This document shows positions 25,048 through 33,915 of a DNA stretch of 63,473 bases, piece by piece; the first letter of the stretch is position 1, and each line of letters opens with the position of its first letter. The notes under the pieces are model-generated. The model made no database searches and was not told the origin of the DNA. It saw only the letters and a list, made by a program, of their open reading frames with translations. This DNA is from Rhodospirillales bacterium (lineage in GTDB: Bacteria; Pseudomonadota; Alphaproteobacteria; Reyranellales; Reyranellaceae): positions 1-63,473 of the forward strand of contig WHTW01000024.1 in assembly GCA_009377525.1 (NCBI GenBank), read 5' to 3'. The position numbers and the translations under genes are program-made.

Positions 25048-25506
25048 ATGAACTACTCAGTTCGCAAGGGCGCCCTCCACGCCACGAGCGTCATTCTGGC
25101 CGCTGGCGTTGCTACATTCGCGGCCGCAGTGGCGATCACGGCGTCGGGCCCTGCCCTTGCCGCCTCCCATGACTATCGCTTCGAGGTGGCGCAGGTCGCG
25201 TCTGCCGGCTCCGGCAAATCCGACGTCACCGCACGCCTCGTGCGAACGGTCGATGGCACGTTGGTCACGCATGCCGATCTTTCGGCGAATGCGGCCACGG
25301 ACACGATGGCCGAGCGGGCGGGCTACCGCCGGTTCCGGGTCGAGACGGCGACGGCGGGTCCCCAGACATTGGAGGTCTCGGCCAAGGTGCCGGGGCCCAT
25401 TCGCATCGAGCGGACGTTCAACTCGTCCATAAAGGCGACGCTGGAAAGAAAAGTCCGCGGCAAAGACAGGGTGGTCGCCGGCACCATCATCTTTTACGCC
25501 CAATGA
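25048..25506 (+). CDS. YtkA-like periplasmic protein
   Basis: A 152-residue protein with signal peptide (about 1-38, ending ALAAS) and a beta-sandwich-like domain (HDYRFEVAQVASAGSGKSDV, FRVETATAGPQTLEVSAKVPG). This resembles YtkA/FixH-type extracytoplasmic domains, often linked to copper delivery; the assignment is moderate because no metal ligand set stands out. AAGGAGTTCGAT precedes ATG 25048. It lies 23 bp before a CusF-like gene and starts the copper efflux block. Confidence 0.62.
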   Translation: MNYSVRKGALHATSVILAAGVATFAAAVAITASGPALAASHDYRFEVAQVASAGSGKSDVTARLVRTVDGTLVTHADLSANAATDTMAERAGYRRFRVETATAGPQTLEVSAKVPGPIRIERTFNSSIKATLERKVRGKDRVVAGTIIFYAQ

Positions 25507-25529
25507 CTTTCTGCGTCGGAGTGCAAATC

Positions 25530-25871
25530 ATGATCCGTAGAAACATTCTCATGACGCTCGTCGCAATGGCAGCGACGAGCGCGTCCGCGGCAACCGCACT
25601 GGCGTGGGATACCGAGCAGCCCGACGGACGGGGGCTCTCCGCCGAGGTGCTATCCGCCGGACGGGTCGTGAGAGTCGACGCCGATGCCGGCAAGATCACC
25701 ATCGAGCATAGGCCGATCTGGCGCCTGCACATGGAATCGATGACCATGATCTTCAAAGTCCGCGATGCAACCATGCTCACCGGATTGACGCCCGGGGACA
25801 GAATCCGTTTCAAGGTCGAGCGGACCGGCGATGGCTTCTTCATCACCCGGATCGAGAACTCGAACGGTTAA
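25530..25871 (+). CDS. CusF-like copper-binding protein (second copy)
   Basis: A 113-residue protein with signal peptide (about 1-27) and a CusF domain whose metal motif reads EHRPIWRLHMESMTM. As in the copy at 545, the His and the MTM methionines are kept, but Met replaces the Trp that caps Cu(I) in E. coli CusF. It likely feeds Cu(I) to the CusBA pump encoded just downstream. ATG 25530 with GGAG before it is preferred to ATG 25503, which overlaps the previous stop. Confidence 0.85.
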   Translation: MIRRNILMTLVAMAATSASAATALAWDTEQPDGRGLSAEVLSAGRVVRVDADAGKITIEHRPIWRLHMESMTMIFKVRDATMLTGLTPGDRIRFKVERTGDGFFITRIENSNG

Positions 25872-26017
25872 CATCGCCCATGCCCGCCGCGATCGCCTTT
25901 TTTGCGCCCCATTGCTGTCGGGTCGCCATCGGTTCACGATTTTCCCTGCGTTACGGAACCGCACGTGACGGGCTTGTGATTGGCTGCCCGGCATCAATGG
26001 TGCAACATGTGGCTCTC

Positions 26018-26359
26018 ATGAAGCGCCTTCGCGCCCTTGCCGCTCTCCTGGGCTGCCTCGCCGTTTTGGCGGCGGCATTGCCGACGGTTGCCTTGGCATG
26101 GGCGCCTTCGCCGGCGCCGGCGACCGAGCACACGGACGTCAGCGGACTCTGCTCGCAGAAATGCCCTTCTTGCGAGAGCGCGCCGTGCCCGCCGGAAGCC
26201 ACGCGCTGCACAGTGGCCTGTGTGGCCGTGACGCCGGCGCTCGGCGTTGCGGTATTCGTGCTGTCGATCCCGCCTGGTGATGTCTCCGCTTGGCCGCATC
26301 GCCTCGCAGCGCTGTACGGCCGGGCGCCGCCACCAGAGCCAATACCCCCCAAACCCTGA
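26018..26359 (+). CDS. Small secreted Cys-rich protein (copy 4)
   Basis: A 113-residue protein with signal peptide (MKRLRALAALLGCLAVLAAA), a core of six Cys (CSQKCPSCESAPC and CTVAC), a hydrophobic segment and a tail RAPPPEPIPPKP. The start and overall plan match the copy at 8872 and, less closely, those at 4590 and 11331. It directly precedes cusB, so it may bind periplasmic Cu(I) or Ag(I) near the pump. The function is not established. Confidence 0.7.
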   Translation: MKRLRALAALLGCLAVLAAALPTVALAWAPSPAPATEHTDVSGLCSQKCPSCESAPCPPEATRCTVACVAVTPALGVAVFVLSIPPGDVSAWPHRLAALYGRAPPPEPIPPKP

Positions 26360-26455
26360 TCTCCTGAAGCAAGAACGCAACGTGCGCGCCTGGATGGCGC
26401 GCCGACCGCCCGGTTCGATCCATGAGCCGTGCGCGGTTTCGCACAGGAGTGTCTC

Positions 26456-27712
26456 ATGTCAGCTACCAGTCCCCGGACGGGGCGAGGTCTTGCGCTCGCC
26501 GTCCTTGGCTTCTCCATCGCTCTCGCGACCGGCGCCGCCGGCCTGCGTTGGATGGAGGCAGCATCGCAGCCGTCTGCGCGCGACGTGAATCTCGCCCAGG
26601 CGCCCGCGGCGGCGGCCAGCGGCCCCTGCGGCGGCGGCAAGGTGAAATACTATCGCAATCCCATGGGCGCGCCCGACACCTCACCGGTCCCGAAGAAAGA
26701 TTCCATGGACATGGACTACATCCCGGTCTGCGAAGACGAGGCCGGCGAGAGTCCGGGGACCGTGAAAGTGAGCCTCGACAAGGTGCAGCGGCTGGGCGTG
26801 CGCAGCGCGGAGGCGGCCGAGCGGCCCCTGTCGCGCACCGTGCGCGCCTTCGCGACGCTGCAGTTCGACGAGCGGCGGCAATTCGTCGTGGCGCCCAAGT
26901 TCAACGGTTGGATCGAAAAGCTCGCGGTGAGTGCCGTTGGCGACGTCGTCCGACGCGGCCAGGTCCTGTTCGAAGTCTACAGCCCGGAGCTGAACGTGCT
27001 GCAGCAGGAATGGCTGCTCGCCGGGCGCAGCGGCTACGCCTCGGACAAGCTGCGCAACCTCGACTATCCCGAAGCCGCGCTGGAAGGGCTGCGCCGCGGC
27101 GAGCGGCCGCGCACGGTCTCTTTCCCATCCCCGATCGCCGGCACGGTGGTCGAGAAGACCGCTGTCGAAGGCGCTCGCTTCCGCGCCGGCGATGCGCTGT
27201 TTCGGCTCATCGACACCTCGAACATGTGGGTGATAGCCGAGATCTACGAGCAGGACCTCGCGTTCGTGAAAGTCGGCGACACCGCGCAAGTCACCGTCAA
27301 CGCCTGGCCGGGCGAGCCGTTCGCCGGCAAGGTGACGTTCATCTATCCCACCATCGGCAAGGAAAGCCGCACGGCGAGGCTGCGCATCGAAGTCGCCAAT
27401 CCCGACGGCCGGCTGCGCGCCGACATGGCCGCAACGGTCGAAATCATGACGCCGCTCGACGGCAGTCGCGTCGCCGTGCCGGAGTCGGCGGTGATCGACA
27501 GCGGCCGCCGCCAGGTCGTGCTGGTCGAACGCGGCGAGGGCCGCTACGAGCCGCGGCCGGTGAAGCTCGGCGCGCGCGTCCCGGGCTGGGTGCAGGTGCT
27601 GGACGGCCTTAAACCCGGCGAGAGAGTGGTGACGCAGGCCACCTTCCTGATCGACGCCGAGAGCAATATCCGCGCGGCGCTGGCTGCCTTCGATCAGGGA
27701 GACAGCAAGTGA
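26456..27712 (+). CDS. cusB: CusB-type RND efflux adaptor (membrane fusion protein)
   Basis: A 418-residue periplasmic adaptor with N-terminal anchor (about 10-32). Residues about 55-95 form the heavy-metal-binding domain KVKYYRNPMGAPDTS and DSMDMDYIPVCEDE, then lipoyl, hairpin and beta-barrel domains (FNGWIEKLAV, SPIAGTVVEK, MWVIAEIYEQD). CusB captures Cu(I)/Ag(I) and opens CusA. AGGAG precedes ATG 26456, and its end overlaps the cusA start by 4 bp. The outer channel may be the TolC-like protein at 2880-4316. Confidence 0.92.
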   Translation: MSATSPRTGRGLALAVLGFSIALATGAAGLRWMEAASQPSARDVNLAQAPAAAASGPCGGGKVKYYRNPMGAPDTSPVPKKDSMDMDYIPVCEDEAGESPGTVKVSLDKVQRLGVRSAEAAERPLSRTVRAFATLQFDERRQFVVAPKFNGWIEKLAVSAVGDVVRRGQVLFEVYSPELNVLQQEWLLAGRSGYASDKLRNLDYPEAALEGLRRGERPRTVSFPSPIAGTVVEKTAVEGARFRAGDALFRLIDTSNMWVIAEIYEQDLAFVKVGDTAQVTVNAWPGEPFAGKVTFIYPTIGKESRTARLRIEVANPDGRLRADMAATVEIMTPLDGSRVAVPESAVIDSGRRQVVLVERGEGRYEPRPVKLGARVPGWVQVLDGLKPGERVVTQATFLIDAESNIRAALAAFDQGDSK

Positions 27713-30700
27713 TCGCCGGCGTCATCCGCTGGTCGGCGCGCAACCTGCTGCTGATCCTGATCGCCACGATGGCCATCGTCGGCGGCGGGCTGTTCACGGT
27801 GGGGCGCCTGTCGCTCGACGCCATACCCGACCTCTCCGACACCCAGGTCATCGTCTATACCGAGATGCCGGGGCAGGCGCCGCAGGTCGTCGAGGACCAG
27901 GTCACCTATCCGCTGACCACGGCGCTGCTCGCGGTCCCCAAGAGCCGGGCGGTGCGCGGCTTCTCCTTCTTCGGCGTGTCGTTCGTCTATGTGATCTTCG
28001 AGGACGGCACCGACATCTATTGGGCGCGCAGCCGCGTCCTCGAATATCTCAACTCCGGCACCGCGAAGCTGCCGGACGGAATCAGGCCGGCGCTGGGCCC
28101 GGACGCGACCGGCGTCGGCTGGGTCTATCAGTACGTCGTGCTGGGCGCCAACCGCACGTTGGCCGAATTGCGCTCGCAGCAGGACTGGTACATCCGCTTC
28201 GGCCTGGCCAAGGCAGCCGGCGTTGCCGAGGTGGCGAGCGTCGGCGGCTTCGTGCGCCAATACAACGTCGTGGTCGATCCGGTGAAGCTGCGCAGCTACG
28301 GCGTGCCGCTCAGCCGCGTGATCGACGCCATCCGCGCCTCCAACCGCGAGGCCGGTGGCCGCGTCGTCGAGATGGCCGAGGCCGAGTTCATGGTGCGTGG
28401 CCGCGGCTATCTCAAGGATGCCTCGGATCTGGAGCAGATCGTGCTCAAGGCCGATGGCCCCACGCCGGTCCTGATGCGCGACGTGGCCCGCGTCGAGCTG
28501 GGGCCTGACGAGCGGCGCGGCGTGACCGAGCTCGACGGCGAGGGCGAGGCGGTGGGCGGCATCGCCCTGCAGCGCTTCGGCCAGAACGCGCTCGACGTCA
28601 TCGACAACGTCAAGGCGAAGATCGCCGACATCGCGCCGGGCCTGCCCGAGGGCATGCGCATCGAAACGGTCTATGACCGCTCGGAGCTGATCCATCGCGC
28701 CATCGCCACGCTCCGGACGACCCTGATCGAGGAAAGCCTGGTCGTCGCGGCGGTCTGCATGGTCTTCCTGCTGCACGTGCGCTCGGCGCTGGTCGCCATC
28801 GTCACCCTGCCGGTGGGCGTGCTTATGGCCTTCATCGCCATGCAGGTGCTGGGCATCGGCTCCAACATCATGAGCCTGGGCGGCATCGCCATCGCGATCG
28901 GCGCCATGGTGGACGCCGCGATCGTCATGATCGAGAACGCGCACAAGCACCTCGAACGTCTCGAGCCGGGCCGGTCGCGCGGCGAGGCCATCGTCGCCGC
29001 CGCCGTCGAGGTTGGGCCCGCGCTGTTCTTCAGCCTGCTGGTCATCACCGTGTCGTTCCTGCCGATCTTTGCCCTGGAAGATCAGGAAGGCCGGCTGTTC
29101 AAGCCGCTGGCCTGGACCAAGAGCCTGGCCATGGCCGCCTCGGCGCTGCTGTCGATCACGCTCGTACCGGCGCTGATGATGCTGTTCGTGCGAGGCCGCA
29201 TCCTGCCCGAGCGTCGCAATCCGGTGAACCGGGCACTGATCTGGCTCTACCGTCCGCTGATTCGCTTGATCCTGCGCGCCCGGCTGCTGACCATCGGCGT
29301 CGCGATTGCGGTGCTTGCCGCCACGGCTTGGCCGGCGATGCGGCTGGGGGCCGAATTCATGCCCAGCCTCGACGAGGGCACGCTGTTCTACATGCCGGTC
29401 ACCTTGCCTGGCCTCTCGGTCACCAAGTCGGCCGAGCTGCTGCAGACCCAGAACAAGATCATCAAGTCGTTTCCCGAGGTGGCGTCGGTGTTCGGCAAGG
29501 CCGGCCGCGCGGCGACCGCGACCGATCCCGCACCGCTGGAAATGTTCGAGACGGTGATCAACCTCAAGCCCAAGGCCGAATGGCGGGCCGGCATGACCGT
29601 CGACAAGCTGATCGCCGAGCTCGACCGCGCGCTGCAGTTCCCCGGGGTCAGCAACGCCTGGACCATGCCGATCAAGGCGCGCATCGACATGCTGGCGACC
29701 GGCATTCGCACCCCGGTCGGCGTCAAGCTCCTGGGCCGCGACCATCAGGAGCTCGAGAAGGTCGCCCGCGAGGTCGAGGCGGCGATCCGCGCCGTGCCCG
29801 GCACGACCTCGGCCTATGCCGAGCGGGTGACCGGCGGATACTTCCTCGACGTCGTGCCCGACCGCGCCAAGCTCGCCCAGTACGGCGCCATGATCGATGA
29901 CGTGCAGCAGGCCGTGGCCAGTGCGCTGGGCGGCGAGACCGTGACGACCACGGTCGAGGGCCGCGAGCGCTATTCGGTGAACGTGCGCTATCCGCGGGAC
30001 TTCCGCTCCGATCCGCGCGCCATCGCATCCGATGTCCTGGTGCCGACCGTGCGAGGCGGCATGCTGCCTCTCGGCCAGCTCGCCGATGTGCGGCTCACCC
30101 AGGGCGCCACCACCATCCGCACCGAGAACGCCCAGCTCGCGGTCTATGTGTTCGTCGACTTCCGCGACCGCGACCTCGCTGGCTTTGTCACCGACGCACG
30201 CAAGGCCGTGCAGGACAAGGTCACCTTCCCGGCCGGCACCTATGCGGTGTGGAGCGGCCAGTTCGAGTATCTCGAACGGGCCGAGGCCAAGCTCAAGATC
30301 GTCGTGCCGGCGACGCTGCTGCTGATCTTCGTCCTGCTCTACCTCAATTTTGGGCGCATCGCCGAGACGCTGATCGTGATGCTGTCGCTGCCCTTTTCAC
30401 TGGTCGGCGGGCTGTGGCTGGTCTGGTGGATGGGCTTCAACATGAGCGTGGCAGTCGCGGTAGGCTTCATCGCCCTGGCGGGCGTTGCCGCGGAGACCGG
30501 TGTCGTGATGCTGATCTATCTCGACCAGGCGCTGACGGCCCGGCAGGTACGATGCGCGGCGGAGGGCCGTGACCTTACCCGCCGGGACCTTGCCGCCGCG
30601 ATCATGGAGGGCGCGGTGGAGCGCGTGCGGCCCAAGATGATGACGGTGACGGCCATCGTCGCGGGCCTGCTGCCGATCCTGTGGAACGACGGCACCGGCT

Positions 30701-30873
30701 CGGAGGTCATGCAGCGCATCGCCGTGCCCATGATCGGCGGCATGGCGAGCTCGACGCTGCTCACGCTGCTGGTGATTCCCGCAATCTACGGGCTGGTGAA
30801 GGAACGCCGCTTGGCGCGACGTCCGGTCACCGCCGCCGGCTATCGAGAACTTCCAGAAGCTCGTCGATCTTGA
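27709..30873 (+). CDS. cusA: CusA-type heavy-metal RND efflux pump
   Basis: A 1054-residue inner-membrane pump of the HME-RND class, full length for the family. It has 12 helices with the large periplasmic loops, LDAIPDLSDTQVIVYTEMPG near the N-terminus, the helix-4 segment GGIAIAIGAMVDAAIVMIEN with its proton-relay Asp, and a matching C-terminal repeat (GFIALAGVAAETGVVMLIYLD). HME-RND pumps drive Cu(I)/Ag(I) out by proton exchange. Its last 47 bp overlap the convergent csoR gene, so read-through could affect that regulator. Confidence 0.95.
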   Translation: MIAGVIRWSARNLLLILIATMAIVGGGLFTVGRLSLDAIPDLSDTQVIVYTEMPGQAPQVVEDQVTYPLTTALLAVPKSRAVRGFSFFGVSFVYVIFEDGTDIYWARSRVLEYLNSGTAKLPDGIRPALGPDATGVGWVYQYVVLGANRTLAELRSQQDWYIRFGLAKAAGVAEVASVGGFVRQYNVVVDPVKLRSYGVPLSRVIDAIRASNREAGGRVVEMAEAEFMVRGRGYLKDASDLEQIVLKADGPTPVLMRDVARVELGPDERRGVTELDGEGEAVGGIALQRFGQNALDVIDNVKAKIADIAPGLPEGMRIETVYDRSELIHRAIATLRTTLIEESLVVAAVCMVFLLHVRSALVAIVTLPVGVLMAFIAMQVLGIGSNIMSLGGIAIAIGAMVDAAIVMIENAHKHLERLEPGRSRGEAIVAAAVEVGPALFFSLLVITVSFLPIFALEDQEGRLFKPLAWTKSLAMAASALLSITLVPALMMLFVRGRILPERRNPVNRALIWLYRPLIRLILRARLLTIGVAIAVLAATAWPAMRLGAEFMPSLDEGTLFYMPVTLPGLSVTKSAELLQTQNKIIKSFPEVASVFGKAGRAATATDPAPLEMFETVINLKPKAEWRAGMTVDKLIAELDRALQFPGVSNAWTMPIKARIDMLATGIRTPVGVKLLGRDHQELEKVAREVEAAIRAVPGTTSAYAERVTGGYFLDVVPDRAKLAQYGAMIDDVQQAVASALGGETVTTTVEGRERYSVNVRYPRDFRSDPRAIASDVLVPTVRGGMLPLGQLADVRLTQGATTIRTENAQLAVYVFVDFRDRDLAGFVTDARKAVQDKVTFPAGTYAVWSGQFEYLERAEAKLKIVVPATLLLIFVLLYLNFGRIAETLIVMLSLPFSLVGGLWLVWWMGFNMSVAVAVGFIALAGVAAETGVVMLIYLDQALTARQVRCAAEGRDLTRRDLAAAIMEGAVERVRPKMMTVTAIVAGLLPILWNDGTGSEVMQRIAVPMIGGMASSTLLTLLVIPAIYGLVKERRLARRPVTAAGYRELPEARRS

Positions 30874-31102
30874 CCTGCCGGTCGCGCTCGTCGCCGGCGT
30901 GGAAGGCATGAGCCACGCAATGCTGCAGGTGGTCACTCAGCGTCTCCTGCTCGACCCGGTCCAGCGCCGCCCGCACGGCGCGGATCTGCGTCAGCACGTC
31001 GATGCAGTAGCGATCCTCCTCGATCATGCGGGCAATGCCGCGCACCTGGCCCTCGATGCGGCCGAGCCGGGCAAGCTGGGATTTCTTCAATCTTTCATCC
31101 AT
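30827..31102 (-). CDS. csoR: CsoR-type copper-sensing repressor
   Basis: A 91-residue all-helical CsoR/RcnR-family protein: [20 protein letters not shown] with the DNA-contact Arg cluster, then [18 protein letters not shown] and [11 protein letters not shown]. The Cys of RYC and the His/Cys of HLQHC reproduce the C-H-C Cu(I) site. It represses until Cu(I) binds. ATG 31102 is chosen because upstream starts run into the operator. It is divergent from copA, with one palindrome between them, and may also act at the 4936 site. Confidence 0.92.
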   Translation of the reverse strand: MDERLKKSQLARLGRIEGQVRGIARMIEEDRYCIDVLTQIRAVRAALDRVEQETLSDHLQHCVAHAFHAGDERDRQVKIDELLEVLDSRRR

Positions 31103-31110
31103 GCTTGCAC

Positions 31111-31129
31111 TATACCCCCATAGGGTATA
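31111..31129. promoter_or_regulatory. CsoR operator between csoR and copA
   Basis: TATACCCCCATAGGGTATA has perfect 7-bp arms (TATACCC/GGGTATA) around 5 bp, and sits 8 bp before the csoR start and right next to the copA start. The very short distance to both start codons means binding would block both promoters. It shares 15 of 17 core positions with the site at 4936-4952. Confidence 0.78.
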
Positions 31130-31130
31130 C

Positions 31131-33455
31131 ATGGCAAGCATGGATCACGGCCATCGCCACCCTAATCATGGTTCGGACACCGCCACCGACCCGGTCTGCG
31201 GCATGAAGGTCACCGTCGCGACGGCCAGGGACAAGGCCGAGCACGCCGGCCACACCTATTACTTCTGCAGCCAGCATTGCATGGCCAAGTTCACGGCCGA
31301 ACCTGAACGCTATTTGGCAGCCAAGTCGGCCGAAGCCATGCCGAAGGGCACCATCTACACCTGCCCCATGCATCCGGAGATCCGCCAGGAAGGGCCGGGT
31401 TCGTGCCCGATCTGCGGGATGGCGCTGGAGCCGCTGGAGGCGACGCTCGACCAGGGCCCCAACGAGGAGCTTCTGGACATGACGCGCCGGCTGTGGGTCG
31501 CCGTGGCGCTCAGCGTGCCGATCGTGATCCTCGACATGGGCGGCCATTTCCTGGGCATCGACCATCTGCTGCCGCACGGCTGGATGAACTGGATCCTGCT
31601 GGTGCTGGCGACGCCGGCGGTGCTGTGGGCCGGCTGGCCGTTCTTCGTGCGCGGCTGGCAGTCGCTGCTCACGCGCAACCTCAACATGTTCACCCTGATC
31701 GCGCTCGGCACCGGCACGGCGTGGGCCTACAGCGTGGTCGCCACCGTGGCGCCCGGCCTGTTCCCCGCCTCGTTCCTGCAGGACGGCGCCATCCCGGTCT
31801 ATTTCGAGCCGGCGGCCGTCATCGCCTGCCTGGTGCTGGTCGGCCAGGTGCTCGAGCTGCGCGCCCGCGATTCGACCAGCGGCGCCATCAAGGCGCTGCT
31901 CGGCCTCGCCCCGCGCACCGCGCTCAAGGTCGGCGCCGACGGCCACGATACCGAAGTACCGATCGAATCGATCGTCGTCGGCGACCTTTTACGCGTGCGG
32001 CCCGGCGAGAAGGTGCCGGTCGACGGCGTGGTGACCGAAGGCCGCAGCGCCGTCGACGAATCCTCGATCACCGGCGAGGCCATGCCGGTCACCAAGGAGC
32101 CCGCCGCCAAGGTGGTCGGCGGCACCGTCAACGCCACCGGCACGTTCGTCATGAAGGCCGAGAAGGTCGGCGCCGACACCATGCTGTCGCGCATCGTCAA
32201 GATGGTGTCGGAGGCACAGCGCAGCCGCGCGCCCATCCAGCGGCTGGCCGATTCGGTATCTGCCTGGTTCGTGCCGCTGGTGGTGGCGATCGCCGTTGCC
32301 GCCTTCGCCGTGTGGCTGGTCTGGGGGCCCCAGCCGCGCTTTGCCTTCGCCCTGCTGGCCGCCGTCTCCGTCCTGATCATCGCCTGCCCCTGCGCGCTGG
32401 GGTTGGCCACGCCGATGTCGATCATGGTCGGCGTCGGCCGTGGTGCCGCCGCCGGCATCCTGATCCGCAACGCCGATGCGCTGGAGCGGCTGGAGAAGAT
32501 CGACACTCTGGTGGTCGACAAGACCGGCACGCTGACCGTCGGCCGTCCCGCCGTCACCGCCGTCGTCCCGCTGGGCGCACTGCCCGAGCCTGAGGTGCTG
32601 CGGCTTGCCGCCAGCCTCGAGCGCGGCAGCGAGCATCCGATCGCCACCGCGATCCTGGCGGCAGCACGCGATCGCAAAGTCGAGCTTGCACCGGTCAGCG
32701 ACTTCGATTCGCCGTCCGGCAAGGGCGTGGTCGGTCGCATCGACGACAAGCGCCTGCTGCTGGGCAATGCAGCGTTCCTGAAGCAGGAGGGCGTCGACGT
32801 CGCCTCTGCGGAGGCCAAGGCCGATCCGCTGCGCGGCGAAGGCGCCACCGTCGTGCTGCTCGCCGTCGATGGTCGGACGGAGGGCCTTTTGGCCGTCAGC
32901 GACCCGGTCAAGGAGACGACAGCCGAGGCGCTGAAGCAATTGCGCACCGACGGCATCCGCGTGGTCATGCTGACAGGCGACAACAAGCGCACGGCGGCGG
33001 CGGTCGCGGGCCGGCTGGGCATCGACGCGGTCGAGGCCGAGGTGCTGCCCGAGGACAAGGCGCGCATCGTGCAGAAGCTCAAGGCCGAGGGCTGCGTCGT
33101 CGCCATGGCGGGCGACGGCGTGAACGATGCACCGGCGCTCGCCGCCGCCGACGTCGGCATCGCCATGGGCACCGGCACCGACATCGCCATCGAAAGCGCC
33201 GGCGTCACCCTGGTGAAGGGTGACCTTCTGGGCATCGCCCGCGCCCGTCGGCTGTCGCAGGCGACGATGCGCAACATCCGGCAGAACCTTTTTTTCGCCT
33301 TCATCTACAACAGCGCCGGCATCCCGCTGGCGGCGGGCGTGCTCTACCCCTTCTTCGGCCTGCTGCTGAGCCCGATCGCGGCGGCGGCGGCCATGGCACT
33401 GAGCTCGGTCAGCGTCATCGCCAATGCGCTCAAGCTGCGGAAGCTCAAGCTGTGA
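31131..33455 (+). CDS. copA: CopA-type Cu(I) P1B-ATPase
   Basis: A 774-residue pump with N-terminal YHS domain ([17 protein letters not shown]), a heavy-metal-binding domain ([22 protein letters not shown]), eight helices, the metal-path motif [11 protein letters not shown], phosphorylation site DKTGTLT, HP motif SEHPIA and hinge [16 protein letters not shown]. It exports Cu(I) from the cytosol using ATP. A start at 31131 touches the operator; ATG 31140 (MDHGHRHP) is a close alternative. It lacks the classical CxxC HMA domains, which is normal for this YHS-bearing subgroup. Confidence 0.95.
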   Translation: MASMDHGHRHPNHGSDTATDPVCGMKVTVATARDKAEHAGHTYYFCSQHCMAKFTAEPERYLAAKSAEAMPKGTIYTCPMHPEIRQEGPGSCPICGMALEPLEATLDQGPNEELLDMTRRLWVAVALSVPIVILDMGGHFLGIDHLLPHGWMNWILLVLATPAVLWAGWPFFVRGWQSLLTRNLNMFTLIALGTGTAWAYSVVATVAPGLFPASFLQDGAIPVYFEPAAVIACLVLVGQVLELRARDSTSGAIKALLGLAPRTALKVGADGHDTEVPIESIVVGDLLRVRPGEKVPVDGVVTEGRSAVDESSITGEAMPVTKEPAAKVVGGTVNATGTFVMKAEKVGADTMLSRIVKMVSEAQRSRAPIQRLADSVSAWFVPLVVAIAVAAFAVWLVWGPQPRFAFALLAAVSVLIIACPCALGLATPMSIMVGVGRGAAAGILIRNADALERLEKIDTLVVDKTGTLTVGRPAVTAVVPLGALPEPEVLRLAASLERGSEHPIATAILAAARDRKVELAPVSDFDSPSGKGVVGRIDDKRLLLGNAAFLKQEGVDVASAEAKADPLRGEGATVVLLAVDGRTEGLLAVSDPVKETTAEALKQLRTDGIRVVMLTGDNKRTAAAVAGRLGIDAVEAEVLPEDKARIVQKLKAEGCVVAMAGDGVNDAPALAAADVGIAMGTGTDIAIESAGVTLVKGDLLGIARARRLSQATMRNIRQNLFFAFIYNSAGIPLAAGVLYPFFGLLLSPIAAAAAMALSSVSVIANALKLRKLKL

Positions 33456-33523
33456 GGTGAGGCAAAGCGTCCATGTCGCTTTGCGCTTGATCTTCCGACG
33501 CCGACGGCAATAGTGATCTCGTC

Positions 33524-33871
33524 ATGCTGCTGATCCGCCACTCCTGCCGCGCCAACAGCGCCGTCCGGACGACCTCCGTCGCCGGCGAGCTATTCGTGGC
33601 CTCGGTGGTGATCTGCATGATCCTGGCGTCGTTTGGCGATGCCGTCGATCCGGCGCTGCTCAGCGAGGTGGGCCTGGAGTTCGCCATCTTCGATTTCGGT
33701 GGCGAGCTCTCCGTGCTGGCGATGCGCCATTGGCATCTGCTGCAGCTCCTGTTGGCTGGCGCCGCCGGGGCGTTCGGAATCTTCGTGTTGCGTGTCTTCG
33801 CCGCCGGGCTCCTCAGGATCCTAAGGCCCGCCGGCCGACGCGCCATCGACAAGGTGCCGATAAGTCTCTGA
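33524..33871 (+). CDS. Possible small two-helix membrane protein
   Basis: A 115-residue frame with two hydrophobic segments (GELFVASVVICMILASF; LLQLLLAGAAGAFGIFVLRV) and a basic C-terminus. It fills the gap between copA and terC in the same direction. No family is recognised and no strong ribosome site is seen, so it may be spurious, but no better frame explains the stretch. Confidence 0.42.
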   Translation: MLLIRHSCRANSAVRTTSVAGELFVASVVICMILASFGDAVDPALLSEVGLEFAIFDFGGELSVLAMRHWHLLQLLLAGAAGAFGIFVLRVFAAGLLRILRPAGRRAIDKVPISL

Positions 33872-33904
33872 CGAAAAGACGGTCGTTTTAACGTCCTTTT
33901 TCGT
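33871..33904. promoter_or_regulatory. A/T-rich hairpin before terC
   Basis: ACGAAAAGAC at 33871-33880 can pair with GTCCTTTTTCGT at 33893-33904 with two bulged bases, leaving a 12-nt loop. On the plus strand it ends in a T-run, so it could be a terminator of the upstream unit or a leader structure for terC. It has none of the conserved sequence of the manganese yybP-ykoY riboswitch that I can recognise. Confidence 0.4.
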
Positions 33905-33915
33905 TGGAGAATGTC

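Noticed and set aside
27694..29745. Long minus-strand open frame (over 680 codons) opposite cusA
   Set aside because: Low-complexity Asp/Gly/Arg/His composition typical of antisense frames of high-GC genes; cusA is certain.
33344..33541. Minus-strand open frame of 65 codons over the copA end
   Set aside because: Mostly antisense to copA, no ribosome site and no domain.
33871..33904. Manganese riboswitch before the TerC gene
   Set aside because: A hairpin exists, but none of the conserved internal loops of yybP-ykoY could be found, so it is listed only as a hairpin.
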